Part shown: piece after piece, positions 15,068 through 24,746 of the stretch
How positions within the stretch are numbered: the first letter of the stretch is position 1
Layout: each line of letters starts with the position of its first letter
Assembly (NCBI GenBank): GCA_903913215.1
Contig: CAIWKE010000021.1
Location: forward strand, 19,152 to 83,151
Length of the DNA: 64,000 nt
Source: an uncultured Holophagaceae bacterium
GTDB lineage: Bacteria > Acidobacteriota > Holophagae > Holophagales > Holophagaceae
Reading direction: 5' to 3'
Notes under the pieces: model-generated
The model's input: only the letters and a program-made list of their open reading frames with translations
What the model was told of the DNA's origin: nothing
Database searches by the model: none
Program-made: the position numbers and the translations under genes

Positions 15068-16465
15068 TCAGCCCCTTAGGAGTTGGGCGGCCAGTTCGTT
15101 GTGCCGACGCAGCACGGGCTCCAGGTCGAAGGAGACCAGGCGACCCTCCCGCACCCGCACGACCCCGTCCACGATGGTGTAGGCCGCCGGGGCCGGGGCG
15201 CAGAGCAGGAGGGCGCCCACGGGGTCATGGACGGCGCCCCCGGCATAGCCCAGGGCCGAGAGATCGAAGAGGGCCAGGTCTGCGCACATGCCCGGGGCCA
15301 GGTGGCCGATGTCCGTGCGGCCCAATACCTGGGCCCCGCCCCGGGTGGCCAGGCGGAGGGCATCCCGGGCGGTCATGGCCCCGGGGCCCCGGTCGCAGCC
15401 GTAGGGTTCCGCCGCGATGCCAACCCGCTGGAGGAGCATGGCCATGCGGGCCTCGCCCACCATGTGGGCCGCGTCGTTGCTGGCGCTGCCATCCACACCT
15501 AGGCCCACGGGCACACCCGCGTCCAGCATCTTTCGCACGGGGGCGATGCCTGAGGCCAGGCGCATATTAGAGCAGGGGCAATGGGCCACGCCTGTGCCCG
15601 TGGCTGCAAAGCGGGCCATGCCGGGGCCGTCCAGCTTCACACAGTGGGCATGCCAGACGTCCGGGCCCACCCAGCCCAGCTCTTCGGCGTATTCGGCGGG
15701 GGTGCAGCCGAACTTCTCGCGGGAATAGGCCACATCGTGGTCGTTCTCTGCCAGGTGGGTGTGCAGGCGCACGCCCCGCTGCCGCGCGAGGAGGGCGGCC
15801 TCCCGCATGAGATCCCGACTCACAGAGAATGGGGAGCAGGGGGCCAGGGCGATCTGGAGCATGGAGCCGGGGGCGGCGTCGTGATAGCGGGACACCAGCC
15901 GGTCCATTTCCGCGAGGATGGCGCCTTCGGCTTCCACCACCGAGTCTGGGGGCAGGCCCCCGGCGCTCCGGCCCACGCTCATAGCGCCGCGGGTGGCCGT
16001 GAAGCGCATGCCCGCCAGGCGGGCCCCGTCGATGCTGTCATCCAGACGGCTGCCATTGGGAAACAGGTACAGGTGGTCGCTGGTGGTGGTGCAGCCGGAG
16101 AGCAGCAGTTCCGCCATGGCCACCTGGGTGGAGACGCGGATCATCTCGGGAGTGAGGCGGGCCCAGATGGGGTAGAGGCCCCGCAGCCAAGTGAAGAGCT
16201 CGGCGTCCTGGACGCCGGGCACCGCGCGGGTGAGGGACTGGTACATGTGGTGGTGGGTGTTCACAAGCCCCGGCAACACCAGATGGCCGCGTGCGTCGAT
16301 GACCTCATCGGCGCTGTCAGGCAGCTCTGCCGCTGGACCGAGTGCCTCCACCTGATTGCCCCGCAGGAGGATGGAAGCGTCGTGCAGCTCCCGTCCGGCC
16401 CCATCCAGGGTGGCCACGCAGGTGGCGTGCCGGAGGAGGAGGGTGCGCTGGGCGGGATCGGGCAT
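15068..16465 (-). CDS. 8-oxoguanine deaminase (amidohydrolase superfamily)
   Basis: A 465-residue metal-dependent amidohydrolase. Metal-site motifs are VLPGLVNTHHHMYQSL, LHTHLAEND, HCVKLDG and GLGVDGSASNDA. The run ELLLSGCTT followed by DHLYLFPNG and IALAPCSPFSVS matches the 8-oxoguanine deaminase group (Pseudomonas PA0142 type) as I remember it, better than the guanine/SsnA or chlorohydrolase groups. It would convert 8-oxoguanine to urate, another purine salvage or catabolic entry. The ATG at 16463-16465 has AGGA upstream. Substrate is inferred from family resemblance. Confidence 0.85.
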   Translation of the reverse strand: MPDPAQRTLLLRHATCVATLDGAGRELHDASILLRGNQVEALGPAAELPDSADEVIDARGHLVLPGLVNTHHHMYQSLTRAVPGVQDAELFTWLRGLYPIWARLTPEMIRVSTQVAMAELLLSGCTTTSDHLYLFPNGSRLDDSIDGARLAGMRFTATRGAMSVGRSAGGLPPDSVVEAEGAILAEMDRLVSRYHDAAPGSMLQIALAPCSPFSVSRDLMREAALLARQRGVRLHTHLAENDHDVAYSREKFGCTPAEYAEELGWVGPDVWHAHCVKLDGPGMARFAATGTGVAHCPCSNMRLASGIAPVRKMLDAGVPVGLGVDGSASNDAAHMVGEARMAMLLQRVGIAAEPYGCDRGPGAMTARDALRLATRGGAQVLGRTDIGHLAPGMCADLALFDLSALGYAGGAVHDPVGALLLCAPAPAAYTIVDGVVRVREGRLVSFDLEPVLRRHNELAAQLLRG

Positions 16466-16816
16466 GGGAATCCTGACGAGGGATGGAGGTACCCTCCACT
16501 GTATTTTTTAAAGCCTGTTTTCAGCTAGTCGGATTCAGCTGTGGCGACATGCGGCAAGGCTTGAGATGGGTGTGTGATGAACCCGGGAGTCAGTGCGCAA
16601 CATGTTTGTTTCCAGAAATTCACATCGCGGCGCAAGGGGTCTTGTGTCGCGCATCACAAGGCTGGGAACCTTTGTTGGAATTATATGGACGAGGTTTCAG
16701 CCCCCGTTTAGGTTTAACCGATTGAGGCCTCCAGCGCCTGGTGTCCAGGCGGCTCCTGATCACTGGTGGCTCTTCCTGAAATTCGCCCCCCAACCCTCCC
16801 TCCAAGGAGCACTCTC
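16466..16816. other. Gene-free divergent region between 8-oxoguanine deaminase and porin
   Basis: A 351-bp stretch. The left end has an AT-rich element (16497-16520) that probably belongs to the leftward deaminase promoter. The right part holds the CRP-like site and -10 for the porin. The short ORFs here have unnatural composition and no convincing ribosome site, so I call no gene. Confidence 0.6.
16641..16686 (+). promoter_or_regulatory. CRP/FNR-like site and -10 of the porin promoter
   Basis: CTTGTG-N8-CACAAG (16641-16660) contains TGTGT-N6-TCACA, one mismatch from the CRP consensus TGTGA-N6-TCACA. TTATAT at 16681-16686 could be the -10. If transcription starts near 16693 the site centre is about -42, the class II activator position, which would explain why no good -35 is present. 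The leader would be about 125 nt. Confidence 0.45.
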
Positions 16817-18106
16817 ATGAAGATCTCTCGCCTCGCTGGTGTCGCCGCGCTGCTCGCAGCCGGTGTCCTCCAGGCCCAGACTCCCACCATCAAGCTGGAC
16901 GGCGTTCTGTTCGAGTTCTGGGAAACCCAGATGATGAACAACAACCTGCGCCTCAACAGCGCCGCCAAGCCCGGTGGTGCCACCGCCTACTACGAGGGCA
17001 TGAACAGCGCCAAGTTCTCTGAGAACACGTTCAACGTCAAGCGCGCCGAGGTCTACTTCAGCGGCACGGTGACGGACACCCTCAGCTGGAACGCGATGTT
17101 CGACCCCAACAACAACATCACCGCCACGGCCCCCAGCGCCATCCTCCAGGATCTGGTCCTGACCTGGGCCCCCGTGAAGGGCTTCAACGTGAAGGCCGGT
17201 CAGTTCAAGATGCCGACCACCTACGAGGCCACCATGGTCGCCGCCCGCGAGATCCTGTTCATGGAGCGCAACCAGATCAACCGCATCTTCGGCGACAAGC
17301 GCGATCGCGGTATCTGGGCCAGCTACGCCTACGGCGATGCCAAGGGCTTCCAGGGCAAGCTGAACCTCGCCATCTCCAACGGCACCACGGATGACGGCAG
17401 CGGTGGCAAGACGGCCACGGATGCCAATGCCCAGAAGGATTGGACCGCCCGTTTCGAGGGTGCCTACGGTTCCGCTCACAAGTTTGGCTTCTACTACCGC
17501 GAGGGCGAGACCAACCTGAAGGACTCCACCATGCTGGCCGGCACCGTGCCCGCAAGCTGGACCATCGGCGTCCCCACGGCCACCCAGATCAAGGACAACA
17601 AGGACAAGACCACCCTCGAGGGCGCGTACTACGCCTTCAAGAACGACAGCTGGCAGTTCACGGCTGAATACGCCACGGGCCTTCTCGGTCGCCGCTTCCC
17701 CACCCTCTTCGCTGCTGCGACCGCCCCCAGCCGCGATCACCTCGACCAGAAGTTTGCTGGCTACGCGGTGGAAGGCGCCTACAAGATGGGCAACCACTGG
17801 ATCACCGCCCGCTACGACACCCTGAACTACAACTCCGGCAACAACTGGTACACGGCCTACAACCCCTACACCCAGAGCGCTGTCGGCACCACGCTCCTGG
17901 TCAACGGCGCCGCTGTGGACTACAGCCCCAAGTACACCGAGATCACCGTCGGCTACAACTACGTGTTCATCCCCACCAAGCAGTCCGCGGGCAAGCTGAA
18001 GCTCGACTACGTCATGCGCAGCAAGAACTTCCTGGCCCCCCGCGCTGGCCAGACTGGCGAGCAGGGCGGTGACAGCCTCGTCGCCTCCCTCATGCTCTCC
18101 TACTAA
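16817..18106 (+). CDS. Outer-membrane porin, phosphate-selective (OprO/OprP) type
   Basis: A 429-residue precursor with signal peptide MKISRLAGVAALLAAGVLQA cut before QTPT, followed by alternating amphipathic strands rich in Tyr, Trp and Asn, and ending in an aromatic residue (SLMLSY) as beta-barrels do. Segments such as VKAGQFKMPTTYE and RRAEVYFSG-like AEVYFSGTVTD resemble the phosphate-selective porin O/P family. Codon use is very uniform, as in highly expressed genes. The ATG at 16817 follows AAGGAG; an upstream in-frame reading has no signal peptide. A monocistronic unit with its own terminator. The transported solute is unknown. Confidence 0.88.
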   Translation: MKISRLAGVAALLAAGVLQAQTPTIKLDGVLFEFWETQMMNNNLRLNSAAKPGGATAYYEGMNSAKFSENTFNVKRAEVYFSGTVTDTLSWNAMFDPNNNITATAPSAILQDLVLTWAPVKGFNVKAGQFKMPTTYEATMVAAREILFMERNQINRIFGDKRDRGIWASYAYGDAKGFQGKLNLAISNGTTDDGSGGKTATDANAQKDWTARFEGAYGSAHKFGFYYREGETNLKDSTMLAGTVPASWTIGVPTATQIKDNKDKTTLEGAYYAFKNDSWQFTAEYATGLLGRRFPTLFAAATAPSRDHLDQKFAGYAVEGAYKMGNHWITARYDTLNYNSGNNWYTAYNPYTQSAVGTTLLVNGAAVDYSPKYTEITVGYNYVFIPTKQSAGKLKLDYVMRSKNFLAPRAGQTGEQGGDSLVASLMLSY

Positions 18107-18138
18107 GCTCACCTGACCGGCCTCGCCGGTCCCTGCCA

Positions 18139-18181
18139 CACGGAACCCCTGGGTCACCACCCACGGGTTCCGTGGTGTTTT
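18139..18181 (+). terminator. Intrinsic terminator after the porin
   Basis: CACGGAACCC pairs with GGGTTCCGTG (10 bp), continuing after a mismatch into TGGGT/ACCCA with loop CACC. It is followed by GTGTTTT. It lies 33 bp after the porin stop. Confidence 0.85.
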
Positions 18182-18366
18182 AGGCCTGGGTGCGCGGGAG
18201 GACCAAGTCCGACTTGGCCAGGCGGGGGTGCCCCGGGAGCGTCCTTGATATTTCCCTTCGGGCCCCGCCCCCGGAAACCGCTAGAATCTTACTCAGGGAT
18301 AAAGCCGATGGGTGACTCGCCAATGGCCACGCCAAGCCCGCCATTCGGTCCTGTGAGGAGAGCACG

Positions 18367-18789
18367 ATGAGCACCGTCGCACAGTGGATGACCAAGAACC
18401 CCACCACCATCGAGCAGGACGCTTCCATCATTGAGGCCATCCACCTCATGAAGGAGAAGGGCATCCGGCGCCTGCCCGTGATGAGCAAGGGCCGCTTCGT
18501 CGGCCTCATCACCGAGCGCATGATCAAGGACTACACGCCAGGCAAGGCCACGTCCCTGGACACGTGGGAAGTCCACTACCTGCTCTCCAAGACGGCGGTC
18601 AAGGACGTGATGAATGACAAGCCCCAGACCGTCACGCCCGAAATGGAACTGGGCCATGCAGCCCAGGTGATCCTGGACCACAAGCTCTACGGCCTCTGCG
18701 TGGTGGATGCCAAGGGCGAGCTGGTGGGCATCATGTCCGTGGGCGACATGCTCAAGGCCCTGGTGGAATTCAGCAAGACTGCCAAGTAG
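18367..18789 (+). CDS. Tandem CBS-domain protein
   Basis: A 140-residue cytoplasmic protein made of two CBS domains: MTKNPTTIEQDASIIEAIHL with GIRRLPV (first) and DVMNDKPQTVTPEMEL with LYGLCVV and GIMSVGDML (second). Such stand-alone pairs bind adenine nucleotides and act as sensors. The ATG at 18367 has GAGGAGAGCACG before it; a TAGAAT -10-like hexamer is at 18282-18287. The partner is unknown; the downstream transporter starts 91 bp later and may be co-transcribed. Confidence 0.88.
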   Translation: MSTVAQWMTKNPTTIEQDASIIEAIHLMKEKGIRRLPVMSKGRFVGLITERMIKDYTPGKATSLDTWEVHYLLSKTAVKDVMNDKPQTVTPEMELGHAAQVILDHKLYGLCVVDAKGELVGIMSVGDMLKALVEFSKTAK

Positions 18790-18880
18790 CCAGGGGAATT
18801 CGGGGGTGACCGGTATTCCAGGTTGACCCTGGTTCCCGTTCCCCGGGAAGATCGAAGGTTCAGCTTCCCCCGGAGGTACC

Positions 18881-20158
18881 TTGAGTGCAGCCCAGCGTTT
18901 GCGCGACATCCGCGAGGGTTTTGAGCGCCCCTTCTGGGTGGCCAACATCAGCGAGTTGTTCGAGCGCCTCTCTTACTATGCGGCGTTCGCCTCGCTGGCG
19001 CGTTACCTCAACGAATCTCTCGGGTTCCCGACCCAGGACGCCAGCAGCCTTGCCGGGTTGTTCGGCGGCTTGGTGTGGTTTCTGGCAGCCTTCGGAGGGG
19101 CGATTGCGGATCGGCTCGGATTCCGGCGTGCCCTCTCCCTGGCCTACCTGATCCTCAGCTGCTCCTACTTCCTGCTGGGTTCGCTGGGATCCACCTGGAT
19201 GCTCCCGATCCGCGGCATGGTGCCGCTCGGGGCGTTGGTGACGTTTCTGCTGATGCTTCCAGCCCTGGGCATCGCGCTGGTGAAACCGGCCGTGGTCGGG
19301 ACCACGGCGCGGGCCTCCAAGGAGAACGTCCGCTCGATCGGCTATTCGATCTACTACACCCTGGTGAACATCGGCGGAGCTGCGGGACCCTTTGTGGCTT
19401 CGTATGTCCACCGGCATATGAGCGTCGAGAATGTCTTCCGGGTGGCTGCTGTCAGTGTCTTCCTGATGTTCTTCGCTGTGGTGCTGATGTTCAAGGAACC
19501 GCGCAAGGAGGGTGATGTGCCGCCGCCTTCGCTGGCGGAGACCGGCAAGAACTTTCTCACGGTGCTCTCGAATCCCAAGTTCATGCTGTTCTTGCTGATC
19601 TTCACCGGGTACTGGGTGGTGTATTGGCAGGAGTTCATCACCTTGCCCCTCTACGTGGCGAAGTACATCGATCCGAAGGCGGACACAGAACTGTTGTTGA
19701 TGACCGGTCCGCTGGTGGTGATCTCGCTGACGGTCCTGCTCAACCTGGCCACGCAGAAGATCGCTTCGGTGAAGGCAGTCACCCTGGGCACGTTGATGTC
19801 CTCGCTGGCCTGGATCGTGCTGATCTTCATGCCGAGCGTGACCGGTGTGATCATCACACTCGTCTGCGTCGCGCTGGGTGAGATCGTGCAGTCTCCGCGC
19901 TATTACGAATACATCTCGCGCCTGGCACCCCCTGGCCAGCAGGGCACCTACATGGGATTCGCGTTCCTGCCGATCGGCCTTGGTTCACTGATCGGCGGCT
20001 GGTTTGGCGGGAAGCTGATGCATCACTTCGGTGAGGTGCGCCACAAGCCCACGGGCATGCTTTGGACCATCATCGGCGTGGGTGTTCTCACGGCGGTGCT
20101 GCTCTGGATCTACGACCGAATGCTGCCTGCGAAACCGGAGCAGGTGATTCCAGCCTGA
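18881..20158 (+). CDS. POT/PTR2-like MFS transporter
   Basis: A 425-residue, 12-helix inner-membrane transporter. The opening ISELFERLSYYAAFASL resembles the POT family ExxER(F/Y)xYY motif used in proton coupling, pointing to peptide or related solute uptake; GFRRALSLAYLIL is the cytoplasmic loop 2-3 region. The start is TTG at 18881, with GGAGGTACC immediately upstream and no better ATG. The neighbouring dipeptidyl peptidase and Xaa-Pro dipeptidase genes make a peptide role attractive, but this is inference. Confidence 0.8.
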   Translation: MSAAQRLRDIREGFERPFWVANISELFERLSYYAAFASLARYLNESLGFPTQDASSLAGLFGGLVWFLAAFGGAIADRLGFRRALSLAYLILSCSYFLLGSLGSTWMLPIRGMVPLGALVTFLLMLPALGIALVKPAVVGTTARASKENVRSIGYSIYYTLVNIGGAAGPFVASYVHRHMSVENVFRVAAVSVFLMFFAVVLMFKEPRKEGDVPPPSLAETGKNFLTVLSNPKFMLFLLIFTGYWVVYWQEFITLPLYVAKYIDPKADTELLLMTGPLVVISLTVLLNLATQKIASVKAVTLGTLMSSLAWIVLIFMPSVTGVIITLVCVALGEIVQSPRYYEYISRLAPPGQQGTYMGFAFLPIGLGSLIGGWFGGKLMHHFGEVRHKPTGMLWTIIGVGVLTAVLLWIYDRMLPAKPEQVIPA

Positions 20159-20180
20159 TCGGCCTGGGTTGACTCAATCC

Positions 20181-22347
20181 TCAGAGGTTCTTCGAGATGA
20201 ACTCCCACATGGCCTGGAAGCGGGCCCAGTTGTGCTGGGCTGCGCGGGGGCTGTGATCGGAGCCGGGCAGCAGCACGATCTGCGGTGAGTGGCCCGCCTT
20301 CTGCGGCGTTGATGAGCATGATGCTGTTCTGGGGGTGCACATTGTCGTCCAGGGTGCCATGCAGGAGCAGCAGCTTGCCCGAGAAGTCCTTGGCCGCATT
20401 CAGTACGGAGCTTGAGGCGTAGCCCGCCTTGTTGACCGAGGGCAGGCCCATGTAGCGCTCGGTGTAGATGCTGTCGTAGAGGCTCCAGTCCACCACCGGG
20501 GCCCCGGCGATGCCCAGCTTCCAGGCCTTGCAGTGGGTGAGGGCGTAGGTGGTCATGAAGCCGCCGTAGCTCCAGCCATCCAGGCAGAGTCGCTCCATGT
20601 CCGCCCAGCCCTGGGCCTTCAGCCAGGCATGGCTATCGAGCAGGTCCTGGAGCTCCTGGGCACCCAGGTTTTGGTAGATGCCAGCGGCACTGACCTGTCC
20701 CTTGGCCGAGGCGCTGCGGTTGTCACAGACCCAGACGATATAGCCCTGCTGCGCCAGGAACTGGAACCACATCATGCTGCGGCTCCAGGCATTGTGGACC
20801 TCGGGAGTGCCGGGGCCGCCGTAGATTTCCTGGAACACGGGATATTTCCTGGAAGGGTTGAAGTCCACAGGGAGGATCAGCATGGACTCCATGAGGAAGC
20901 CATCCCGGGTCTTCACCTGCTGGAAGGAGACCTTGCCCAGCTTGACTTGCTGCAGGGCCTCGCTGGGGTTGGCGTCGATGAGGCGCAGCAGCTGGCCGGA
21001 GCCATTGCACAGGCTCTGCTGGGGGGGTGTCTGGATATCACTCCAGGTGTCCAGGAACGCCGAGTAGGTTGCGTTGAAGCGGACCGTGTGGGTGCCCGGT
21101 CGCTCAGTAAGCCGAGTGAGCCCCGAGCCGTCCAGGTGGATGCTGAAGGTGTCCTGGCCGATGGGGCTGCGGAGGCTGGCGTCGAAGAACACCAGGCCCC
21201 GGGCCTCGTCCAGACCCTGCAGTTTCCGGACCTCCCAAGTCCCCGTCGTGACCGTATTGACAAGCTTGCCATCGGCCGCATGGCGCTCGATGTGGCGGTG
21301 CCCGCTTTGCTCGGATTCCCAGAGGAAGCCGCCATCCTTGAAGAAGATGGGGGCGCCGTGATGCTCGGCGTCCACCCAGGGCTGGCCCAGCTCTTTCACC
21401 AGCACCTTGGAATTGGTGCCCTCGTAGCGGTGGAATTCCATCCAGGTCTGGATGCGATCCGTCATGACGGCCGTAAGGTAGCCCTTCGGATCCCAAGTGA
21501 CGCGGGTGATGAGGGTTTCCTGCCCTGCGTGGGGATCCACCATCCATGTGCTGTGGCCTTGCAGGTCCACCACGCCCAGACGGGCGATGGGGTTGGGTTC
21601 CCCGGCCTGGGGATAACGGGCCCGGCGGGGCTGCTGGGGCTGGATGCGGTCGTCCATGAGGGTGAAGACTGGGACTTTGGTTTCGTCCAGGCTGAGGTAG
21701 GCGAGGCGCTTGGAGTCGGGACTCCACCAGAAGGCCTTGAAGCTGCCCCGGCCATAGACCTCCTCCTGGTAGACCCAGTCCAGGCGGCCGTTAAAGACCG
21801 TTTCGCTGCCGCCCGTCGTGAGGCGGGTTTCCTGGCCGTTGGCGAGTTCCACGCGATAGAGGTCGTTGCCGCGCAGGAAGGCCACCTGCGCACCGTCGGG
21901 GCTGAGGCTGGGCTCGTCTGGCTTGCCGCCCGCCACCTTCTTGGCGGAAGCGGTCAGCACATCCACGTGGAAGAGATCCCCGGCCACATCCAGGAGGAAG
22001 CTGCTTCGACGGGAGTCCCAGGCGAAGCTGCCGCGGCCCAGAGCTGCCTTGGCTGCGTCGGCCGGGGCGCTGGCGGCCACCAGGGCCGCCAGGAGGCGCT
22101 CCGAGTCGAGCAGGGGCTTGGCCTCCCAGGTCTTGGGATCTACGCGCAGCAGGCTGAGTTTCTCACCCTCCCGCTTGGTCTGCAGCAAGGCCCCGTCCGG
22201 CAGCCACTCCAGCTTCGTGCCGGGCATCCCCGCATAGGTCTTCTTGAGGGTGGGGTGGGCGATGGACTCCAGGCTGAGCCGCTCCGAGCCCTGGCCCAGG
22301 AGGCAGGAGGCAAGGGTCAGGCAGGCCAGGCTGAGACGCAAAGACAT
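20181..22347 (-). pseudogene. Dipeptidyl peptidase IV-type S9 serine peptidase, frameshifted near the C-terminus
   Basis: A secreted prolyl-dipeptidyl peptidase of about 720 residues. It starts MSLRLSLACLTLASCLLGQG (signal peptide or lipobox LASC) at 22345-22347. A beta-propeller domain is followed by an alpha/beta hydrolase domain with the nucleophile in GWSYGG (Ser codon 20569-20571) and the acid in GTLDDNVHPQ. At about 20301-20307 the frame breaks: the open frame runs on into unrelated sequence to 20110, while the expected end (QKAGHSPQIVLLPGSDHSP through WEFISKNL, stop at 20181-20183) lies in another frame and carries the catalytic His (20253-20255). Either a real inactivating indel or a sequencing error; the rest is intact. 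Confidence 0.8.
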
Positions 22348-22498
22348 GGGGACTCCGTTGATTTCAGCGATGGGCTCTGCGCGGCGGAAGGAGCAAACGA
22401 TTGGGAAGCTGTGCCAGCCACGTTGAGTTAGAAAACGACTGTTCAAATTCACTGCTTTTCTTCGTGCATTCGCGTCTTCGTGGTGGATTAGTTTTTAA

Positions 22499-23818
22499 CT
22501 ATGTATACATCGGCAGCTGGGGCCGGGTCAGGTTCCGCTGGCCGGTGGCGGTCACCAGGAGGTTGTCTTCGATGCGGATGCCGCCGCAGGGCGTCAGCTC
22601 GTCGATGAGCTGCCAGTTGAAGAGGCCCTTGTGCTCGTTCTCGCGGAAGGGCCGGAGCAGCATGGGGATGAAGTAGAGGCCCGGCTCAACCGTGAAAACC
22701 TGGCCCGCCTCGATGGTGCGTGTGGTGCGCAGGGTGGGGTGCTGGGGCGGCGGCGGCGCGGGGGTGCCGTCCGGCGAGCCTTGGCGGCCCGCCACGTCGT
22801 GGACCTGGATGCCCAGGTGGTGGCCGAGGCCGTGGGGGAAGAAGGGTCGGCTGAGGCCCTTCTCCAGGGCCTCCTCGGGTCCGGCCTTGAGGATGCCCTG
22901 GGCTTGCAGCAGGTCCGCAATGAGCAGGTGGCCCTGATGGTGGAGGTCGCCGTAGGCGAGGCCCGGCTTCACCTGGTCGCAGAGCGCCAGTTCCACCCGT
23001 TCCATGCCCTGTACCAGAGACTGGAAGGTGGGGTGGCAGTGGGGGGCCGCCACGGTGCGGGTGATGTCCGCGGCGTAGCGCCGCACTTGGGCGCCGGCGT
23101 CGATGAGCAGGACCTGGCCATTCCGCACGTCGGCCCGCTTGCCCTCGTAGTGGAGGATGGCGCCCTTTTCGTTAAGGCCCACGATGCTGCCGTAGGGCAT
23201 CTCGTGGTCCACGAGCCCGGCCGCCTGAATATAGGTGTAGTGGATCTCCAGTTCGCTGCCACCGGCCAGGAAGGCCTCCCGGGCGGCCTGGTGGCCGCGG
23301 GCGGCGATGACCGTGGCCTCCTCGATGCAGGCCACCTCGTAGGGGGACTTGGTGGTGCGGTGCCAGTCCAGGTGGGCGGTGAGCAAGGTGGGGTTCAGGG
23401 CCAGGCCCGCAGCCTCGGCCCGGTCGGTCTCATTGCCGATGTAGGCGGCGCGGGGCAGGGCACCCAGGGCCTTCCAGGCGTCCTCCACGCTGCCCACCTC
23501 CTCGATGTCGAAGGCGGAGGCCCAGAAGGGATTCCCGAGGGGGGCCTGCTCGTACCAGAAGTCCTCGGGGGCGAAGCGGATCAGGCGGGGGCGGCGGCCC
23601 TGGCACAGCACCAGCAGGTGGTGGGGCCCTGCCACTGGGCACCAGTGGGCGAAGTGGGGCGTGGGGTGGAAGGGGGCGTCCTGGTCGTCGGCGAAGTGGG
23701 TGTAGACCTTGCCACTGGAGATCACCAGGGCCTCGAAAGCCGTATCCGCCAGGGCCTGGGCCGTGCTGCGCTGGCGCTCGTCAATGTGGGCCTGGAAGAG
23801 GGTGGCGAGCTCGGACAT
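22499..23818 (-). CDS. pepQ: Xaa-Pro dipeptidase PepQ
   Basis: A 439-residue M24B metallopeptidase that cleaves dipeptides with C-terminal proline; length is close to E. coli PepQ (443). Metal ligands are in LLIDAGAQVRRYAADITRT (two Asp), FFPHGLGHHLGIQVHD (His), FTVEPGLYFIP and GGIRIEDN (two Glu). The ATG at 23816-23818 with GAGGT upstream is preferred to an in-frame TTG 15 bp earlier. It would finish digestion of proline dipeptides released by the neighbouring DPP-type peptidase. Confidence 0.93.
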   Translation of the reverse strand: MSELATLFQAHIDERQRSTAQALADTAFEALVISSGKVYTHFADDQDAPFHPTPHFAHWCPVAGPHHLLVLCQGRRPRLIRFAPEDFWYEQAPLGNPFWASAFDIEEVGSVEDAWKALGALPRAAYIGNETDRAEAAGLALNPTLLTAHLDWHRTTKSPYEVACIEEATVIAARGHQAAREAFLAGGSELEIHYTYIQAAGLVDHEMPYGSIVGLNEKGAILHYEGKRADVRNGQVLLIDAGAQVRRYAADITRTVAAPHCHPTFQSLVQGMERVELALCDQVKPGLAYGDLHHQGHLLIADLLQAQGILKAGPEEALEKGLSRPFFPHGLGHHLGIQVHDVAGRQGSPDGTPAPPPPQHPTLRTTRTIEAGQVFTVEPGLYFIPMLLRPFRENEHKGLFNWQLIDELTPCGGIRIEDNLLVTATGQRNLTRPQLPMYT

Positions 23819-23902
23819 GGGTGGATACCTCAATAGGGGATGCTTCGAATCATCCAGAGTGTCAGAGGAGCCCGGCTCTTGGAAGCTGGGAACCCACCGA
23901 TG

Positions 23903-24712
23903 CTAGAGGAAGCGCAGTGGCTGCAGCTCGGGAGCGAAGCCGTGGCGCACCGCCTTCTCGAAGAAGAGGGCCAGACTTTCCCGCTCGGCTTCGCCCAGGG
24001 TGTAGCTGATGTTCTCGGTGAGGTATTCCTGCAGCTCAATCTTGGTCCAGCCGATGGTCCGGCGGGCCTCCTCCACGATGGCCGGCAGTTGGGCCAGCCC
24101 GATTTCCAGGCTCTTGTGGAAGAAGGGGGCCACGCCGCCCGGCAGGGGCAGTTCCGGGGCGTCCTTGCGGATGAGCCAGAGGGCGAAGACGAAGGGCAGG
24201 CCGGTCCAGGCGTGCCATTCCTCCGCCAGATCCAGCACGAAGAGGCCCTGCTTGGGCGCTCGCATGGCAGCGTCGCCGATCATCAGGGCCGCGTCGTGGT
24301 CCACGAGCATGGCGCCCAGGTCCGGCCCCATGTCCGTCACGGCCGGCGTCACGCCATAGCGCTCCCGGAGCAGCAGCTGGGCCAGCACCACGCTGGTGCG
24401 GCTGGAGGTATCCAGGGCCAGGCTGGTGATCTGCTCCGGGGGCACCTTGGAAAGGATCACCACGCTGCGAACCCGTTTGGGCGATGCGATGCAAAGCCCC
24501 GGCACGATGCGCAGGTCCGGGATCCGCAGATACTCGATGGAGCTGACGATGCCGGCATCCACCTCGCCGTTGCGCAGGCGATCCGCGCAGGCCGAGGGGA
24601 AGTGGAACTTCAAGTGGAAGTGCTCCCAGCCAAGACCATGCTTGAACCCATGGTTCAAGGGGGCGGCGTTCAGGTAATCGATGATGGACAGGCGGAAGGG
24701 TTGAGTAGCCAT
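23903..24712 (-). CDS. mqnA: Chorismate dehydratase MqnA (futalosine menaquinone pathway)
   Basis: A 269-residue periplasmic-binding-protein-fold enzyme that dehydrates chorismate to 3-enolpyruvylbenzoate, the first step of the futalosine route to menaquinone. Family features are LSIIDYLNAAPLNHGF, DAGIVSSIEYLRI, LALDTSSRTSVVLAQLLL and LMIGDAAM. It indicates an organism making menaquinone by this route; no other mqn gene is in the window. Its start overlaps or abuts the divergent alkyltransferase-like gene at 24711-24747. Confidence 0.9.
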   Translation of the reverse strand: MATQPFRLSIIDYLNAAPLNHGFKHGLGWEHFHLKFHFPSACADRLRNGEVDAGIVSSIEYLRIPDLRIVPGLCIASPKRVRSVVILSKVPPEQITSLALDTSSRTSVVLAQLLLRERYGVTPAVTDMGPDLGAMLVDHDAALMIGDAAMRAPKQGLFVLDLAEEWHAWTGLPFVFALWLIRKDAPELPLPGGVAPFFHKSLEIGLAQLPAIVEEARRTIGWTKIELQEYLTENISYTLGEAERESLALFFEKAVRHGFAPELQPLRFL

Positions 24713-24746
24713 GGAATCAGTCTACCGGCCCTGCCATCATGCCTAC

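Noticed and set aside
16483..16725. Short ORF between 8-oxoguanine deaminase and porin
   Set aside because: No ribosome site, improbable composition, and it covers the promoter elements of both flanking genes.
18881..20158. POT-like transporter as horizontally acquired
   Set aside because: Codon use seems a little less GC-biased than neighbours, but the difference is slight and no mobile-element traces flank it.
20533..22431. 632-residue rightward ORF
   Set aside because: Antisense to the DPP-IV gene; no motif, composition typical of GC-rich shadow frames.
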